This document shows, one piece after another, positions 4,555 through 7,510 of a stretch of DNA of 7,510 bases. The stretch lies in NCBI GenBank assembly GCA_030614945.1, contig JAUXAH010000087.1, positions 1 to 7,510 of the forward strand, written 5' to 3'. This stretch comes from Phycisphaerae bacterium (lineage in GTDB: Bacteria; Planctomycetota; Phycisphaerae; Sedimentisphaerales; SG8-4). Each line of letters begins with the position of its first letter. Within the stretch, counting starts at the first letter, position 1. Both the position numbers and the translations under genes were made by a program. The notes under the pieces were generated by a model, which worked only from the letters and a program-made list of their open reading frames with translations, was not told the origin of the DNA and searched no databases.

Positions 4555-5292
4555 TTGCGGCACCTCATGAGTAATTATTGTTCCTTCTTTTTCTTCGGTA
4601 CTGCTTCTTACGTGAATTTTGACATCATAGTTTTTACCACACTCGACGGCCCGCGTGTATATAACGCCGGCTCCGAGACTTGCCAACTCGAGCATTTCGT
4701 CGTAACTAATCTGTGCTATCTTTGCGGCATTTTTGAATATTCGCGGGTCGGTCGTGTGGATTCCATCGACATCAGTATAAATTTCGCACTGCTCGGCTCC
4801 CAGCGCTGCGGCGAGTACAACTGCGGTTGTGTCCGAGCCGCCTCTGCCGAGCGTGGTTATATTTTCCTTCTCATCTATACCCTGAAAGCCGGCAACAATG
4901 ACAATTCTGCCTTTGTCCAGCTGTTTGTGGATTCGTTCGGCATCGACGCTTTTTATCCGCGCCTTTGTATGGTCGCTGTCGGTAATCATTCGGATTTGGC
5001 CGCCGGTAAAGCTTATGGCATCGTGACCCATAGCGTCGAGAGCCATAGCGAAAAGCGAGACTGATTGCTGCTCACCGGTACTGAGCAGCTGGTCGAGCTC
5101 GCGTTTGGGCGGGTTGGGATTAAGCTCCAGGGCGTCAGCGATAAGCTCATCGGTCTGTTTGCCGCGGGCCGAGGCAACCACCACAACCTGATAGCCGTTC
5201 TTTACCGCTTTAATTACCCGCTCAGCGGCCCGGCGAATCTTTTCCGCATCAGCTACCGAAGTGCCGCCAAACTTTTGCACAGTTATTGCCAT
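4057..5292 (-). CDS. lysC: aspartate kinase, monofunctional, two C-terminal ACT domains
   Basis: This cytoplasmic enzyme phosphorylates L-aspartate with ATP, the first committed step towards lysine, threonine and methionine. Its 411 residues match the usual length of the LysC class. The amino acid kinase domain spans about 1-245, with KFGGTSV at 7-13, STGE at 71-74, GFQG at 135-138, GRGGSDTTA at 149-157 and TDVDGI plus TDPR at 173-184. Two ACT domains follow (about 263-325 and 341-400), the second with ITTSEIRISCIV, where end-product amino acids bind for feedback inhibition. The ATG at 5290-5292 directly precedes the kinase motif; the ribosome binding site is weak (AGG, 7 nt upstream). It lies 67 nt downstream of the proposed homoserine kinase in the same direction, so it is probably co-transcribed with that gene and hom, with a possible extra promoter in the gap. 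An internal start for a beta subunit is listed separately. Confidence 0.95.
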   Translation of the reverse strand: MAITVQKFGGTSVADAEKIRRAAERVIKAVKNGYQVVVVASARGKQTDELIADALELNPNPPKRELDQLLSTGEQQSVSLFAMALDAMGHDAISFTGGQIRMITDSDHTKARIKSVDAERIHKQLDKGRIVIVAGFQGIDEKENITTLGRGGSDTTAVVLAAALGAEQCEIYTDVDGIHTTDPRIFKNAAKIAQISYDEMLELASLGAGVIYTRAVECGKNYDVKIHVRSSTEEKEGTIITHEVPQMEGVVVSGATVQKDMAKIGLVGVDNVPGNAAKIFACLAKAKVVVNDIVQTEVSPKKANLSFMIGISNLVAAKKAVEQIKDDVNCESILARDDIAEISVVGVGMRTHYGVADKMFSALAKAKVNIDSITTSEIRISCIVNKDQAEQALEAVCVAFELDKPAEKRNR

Positions 5293-5323
5293 AGTTTGCC
5301 TGTTAAAATTTAAGTTGTCCGTT

Positions 5324-5354
5324 ATTATCTATTGAATTCGGTTTTGATGGTCAA
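5324..5354 (-). promoter_or_regulatory. weak promoter candidate upstream of lysC
   Basis: On the minus strand TTGACC (5349-5354) and GATAAT (5324-5329) are separated by 19 nt. They lie in the 67-nt gap between the kinase-like gene and lysC, and could give lysC separate transcription. The spacer is long and the match moderate. Confidence 0.3.
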
Positions 5355-5359
5355 TTGCT

Positions 5360-6547
5360 TTAGCTTTTTAAGAAATATTCCATTAGTTCAAAACCATTGT
5401 CTATTCTAAATCCCGACTTAGCGGCGTTGGCCTCGCTGAAAGTCGTATGTAAAATGCCGCTGATACCGCCGCCGGCCATAGCGAATGGGACCGGATCAGG
5501 TGAGTGAGCCATGCTTCGGATGGGCGTGTAATGGTCGGGCATTACCAGTATTCGCCAACTTTCATAATTCTGTATCGCCTCAAGCACAGGCCCGACAATA
5601 TATTTATCAATTTGCTCGACGGCTTTTTTCTTCATCTCGGCGCTGCCATTATGAGATGCTTCATCAGGCGCTTCTATGTGGACAAAAACAAGGTCATATT
5701 TGTCGAGCGCTTCTATGGCGGCGGTTGCCTTGCCCTGATAATTTGTGTCGATAAAGCCGGTGGCGCCGGGCACGTCTATCAGGTCGAAGCCGATGAGCAT
5801 TGACAAACCTCTTACGAGGTCAACGGCGGTGATAGCGACACCTTTGATTCCAAACCGCTTCTGGAAACTTTCCATTTGCGCTTTCCTGCCCTGTCCCCAG
5901 AGCCAGATGGAGCTGACCTGATTTTCGCCGAGGTCTTTTCTGACCTTGTTAATGTCGTGATTGATGAAAAGCTGCTGTGAACGGGCCATCAAATCGATAA
6001 GCATTTCAGCGCCTTTGCCGCGGGGCAAAATCTTTTCTGCTGCCTTACCTATGCTATCGTGCGGCGGATACGTCTGAACGTCGAAATCGAGCCCTTTGAA
6101 GACTAACAGGTGCCTATAGCTTATGCCCGGATAGAAACGAATCCGGTCATTAGCGAGGCAGTCGTTTAACTCCTTTATCAGTTTGCTTGCCTCTTCGGTG
6201 GAGATATGTCCGGCACTGTGGTCTGCCATTTTGCCGTCGGCAATGGTAATCAGATTGCATCTGAAAACCCAGTCGTCCTCAGATAACTCGATATTTCGCG
6301 CCACCGCCTCAATTGGTGCTCTGCCGGTATAGTATCGCAGCGGGTCATAGCCCAGCAGGCTCATTTGAGCAACATCGCTGCCGGGCTCCATATCGACCGG
6401 GACTGTCCGGACGAGACCCTGCCTGCCCTGCGTGCTGATTTTATCCGTATTGGGCGTTTCAGCAGCTTCAAGCACGGTCTTGTTACCGAATTGTTCGAGC
6501 GGTTCGTCCGCCGCACCGTCAGGAACTATTATGGCATACTTAGTCAT
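5360..6547 (-). CDS. phosphoglycerate-mutase-family protein, proposed homoserine kinase
   Basis: This 395-residue member of the alkaline phosphatase superfamily belongs to the archaeal-type cofactor-independent phosphoglycerate mutase group. Metal and active-site residues are visible: IVPDGAAD with Asp10, MEPGSDVAQMSLLGYDP with the nucleophile Ser57, IEAPDEASHNG with Asp295 and His299, MPDHYTP with Asp338 and His339, and AHSPDPVPF with His348. GYDP..YYTGR.PIEA is the group signature. A branch of this family is annotated as proposed homoserine kinase because it is found between hom and lysC or thrC genes in genomes that lack a GHMP-type ThrB, and the context here is exactly hom, this gene, lysC. 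I therefore infer phosphorylation of homoserine to O-phosphohomoserine. A glycolytic mutase role (2-phosphoglycerate and 3-phosphoglycerate) is the alternative. The ATG at 6545-6547 has only a weak purine-rich stretch (GAGATAC) upstream. The length is normal and no damage is seen. Confidence 0.88.
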   Translation of the reverse strand: MTKYAIIVPDGAADEPLEQFGNKTVLEAAETPNTDKISTQGRQGLVRTVPVDMEPGSDVAQMSLLGYDPLRYYTGRAPIEAVARNIELSEDDWVFRCNLITIADGKMADHSAGHISTEEASKLIKELNDCLANDRIRFYPGISYRHLLVFKGLDFDVQTYPPHDSIGKAAEKILPRGKGAEMLIDLMARSQQLFINHDINKVRKDLGENQVSSIWLWGQGRKAQMESFQKRFGIKGVAITAVDLVRGLSMLIGFDLIDVPGATGFIDTNYQGKATAAIEALDKYDLVFVHIEAPDEASHNGSAEMKKKAVEQIDKYIVGPVLEAIQNYESWRILVMPDHYTPIRSMAHSPDPVPFAMAGGGISGILHTTFSEANAAKSGFRIDNGFELMEYFLKS

Positions 6548-6561
6548 ATCTTGTATCTCGT

Positions 6562-6655
6562 AGTGCCTAAAGTGAGCTAAAGTGAACTAAAGTGTCTAAA
6601 GTGAAAAAATAATCTATAACTTTAGGCACTTTAGACACTCCAAACTTTAGGCACT
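6562..6655. repeat. inverted CTAAAGTG repeat array between hom and the kinase-like gene
   Basis: On the plus strand CTAAAGTG-type units repeat with periods of 9 to 10 nt from 6562 to 6603, then appear inverted from 6619 to 6655. AGTGTCTAAAGTG (6591-6603) is the exact reverse complement of 6627-6639. AGTGCCTAAAGT (6562-6573) is the exact reverse complement of both 6619-6630 and 6644-6655. The hom stop codon (6647-6649) lies inside the last unit. The transcript can form a nested hairpin around the AT-rich loop 6604-6626. The run of Ts in the loop does not follow a GC-rich stem, so this is not a classical terminator. Confidence 0.8.
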
Positions 6656-7510
6656 TTCTTTATCCTCCGGGATATCCACGATTCTTATGCAGACCGGCTT
6701 TCCACTGAGAACATCCAGCTCTTCCAGCTCTTCTAATGCGGCGGTAACGTTTTTCTGCTGCGTAGGATGCGTTATTATTACCACCGGTACCGTGTTGTCA
6801 GGCCCGATACCTTCGTGCTGTAACGCTCCGGATATACTTATCTGGTGGTCGCCGAGTGTTTTGCTCCAGCGGGCTACCACCCCCGCCTGGTCCCTGCACA
6901 TCACCCTGATATAAAACCTGCTTACAGTATCGCCTATTTTCTCCATTAGTGATTCTATTTCGCTCCTTGGTTTTAGATGCAGGTGGCGAAAGGTAGTAGC
7001 GGAATTGCCCAGAGCGACGTCGATAATATCCGCAACGACCGCGCTTGCGGTAGGCATCATTCCCGCGCCCCGGCCGTAGTACATTACCTGGCCGACAGCA
7101 CTGCCGAATATACTGATGGCATTAAACGGGCCATCGACACGCGCAAGCGAATTGTCCCTGGCAATAAAAGAAGGATGCACCCGCAGTGAGACTCTGTTGT
7201 CTTTGCCTTTTTGTCCGATTGCCAGCAATTTGAGGATGTAGCCCATTTCTCCGCCGTAGCGAATATCATCCTTCGAAATTGCTTCAATGCCCTCGACAAA
7301 AATGTCGTCGAGTTTGATTTCGTATCCGAAGGCGATAGAAGCTAATATGGCAAGTTTGTGGGCGCTGTCCCCGCCGCTGATATCGAGCGTGGGGTCTGCT
7401 TCGGCGTAGCCTTTGTCCTGGGCCTGAGTTAGGGCCTCGGCGAAGTCCTCGTCTTTGCTGGTCATCTCGGAGAGGATGTAGTTGCAGGTTCCATTGACGA
7501 TGCCGTACAT
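6647..7510 (-). CDS. hom: homoserine dehydrogenase, C-terminal part (5' end beyond the window)
   Basis: The visible 287 residues belong to homoserine dehydrogenase, which reduces aspartate semialdehyde to homoserine with NAD(P)H in the cytoplasm. The frame is open through the right edge, and the methionine at 7508-7510 is internal, since it precedes the family motif GIVNGTCNYIL. The catalytic region is clear: GYAEADPTLDISGGDSAHK has the conserved acidic residues and catalytic lysine, and YYGRGAGMMPTASAVVADI is the second signature. A C-terminal ACT domain (about visible residues 199-280) indicates feedback control, probably by threonine. About 145 residues, the nucleotide-binding domain, should lie to the right, given a usual length near 430. 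The stop codon lies inside a repeat array, and the last two codons (Ser-Ala) are also repeat sequence. The gene heads the hom, kinase-like, lysC order seen here; any promoter is outside the window. Confidence 0.95.
   Translation of the reverse strand: MYGIVNGTCNYILSEMTSKDEDFAEALTQAQDKGYAEADPTLDISGGDSAHKLAILASIAFGYEIKLDDIFVEGIEAISKDDIRYGGEMGYILKLLAIGQKGKDNRVSLRVHPSFIARDNSLARVDGPFNAISIFGSAVGQVMYYGRGAGMMPTASAVVADIIDVALGNSATTFRHLHLKPRSEIESLMEKIGDTVSRFYIRVMCRDQAGVVARWSKTLGDHQISISGALQHEGIGPDNTVPVVIITHPTQQKNVTAALEELEELDVLSGKPVCIRIVDIPEDKESA

Noticed and set aside
4555..5313. Plus-strand open frames of 169 and 82 codons over lysC
   Set aside because: They are antisense shadows of a well-conserved aspartate kinase; their translations show no family features and they lack ribosome binding sites.
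6604..6626. Intrinsic terminator between hom and the kinase-like gene, because of a T run
   Set aside because: The T run is in the loop between inverted arms and does not follow a GC-rich stem, and the downstream gene is most likely co-transcribed.

Overview
The window reads as a chromosomal piece of a Planctomycetota bacterium, probably of the Phycisphaerae type. This is inference. It rests on a Tat-exported lipoprotein sulfatase next to a relic of a second one, on relics of an alpha-2-macroglobulin-like gene, and on a threonine pathway operon that carries a phosphoglycerate-mutase-like protein in the homoserine kinase slot. No rRNA, tRNA, CRISPR array, transposase or phage gene was seen.

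Layout. Positions 1-1060 are a gene graveyard. A minus-strand C-terminal scrap of a response-regulator receiver domain (18-140) abuts plus-strand fragments resembling a bacterial alpha-2-macroglobulin (141-589, and more doubtfully 767-1057). GCGAAGC-type palindromic elements interrupt this stretch, at least two of them in frame, and a 7-nt repeat array follows the first fragment. Positions 1058-1414 are non-coding and lead into an intact sulfatase (1415-2827, plus). A second sulfatase start (3044-3328, plus) has a strong promoter and a full export signal but stops before the active-site cysteine.

From 3379 to the right edge every gene is on the minus strand. In transcription order these are homoserine dehydrogenase (partial, entering from the right edge), a proposed homoserine kinase of the phosphoglycerate mutase family, aspartate kinase with an apparent internal start for a regulatory beta subunit, and a membrane-anchored staphylococcal-nuclease-like gene split by one in-frame TAG. 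Together hom, the kinase-like gene and lysC cover aspartate to aspartyl phosphate, aspartate semialdehyde to homoserine, and homoserine to O-phosphohomoserine. asd and thrC are not in view.

The most unusual structure is a set of short-period repeat arrays placed at gene ends. The lysC array is exactly eleven 7-nt units, five in one orientation, one central and five inverted, and it begins with the lysC stop codon. The hom array begins just inside the hom reading frame and contains its stop codon. Two further 7-nt arrays start at or just after the stops of broken reading frames. Nothing in the window resembles a known defence or mobile system. The candidates for something undescribed are these stop-codon-linked repeats and the in-frame palindromic inserts.
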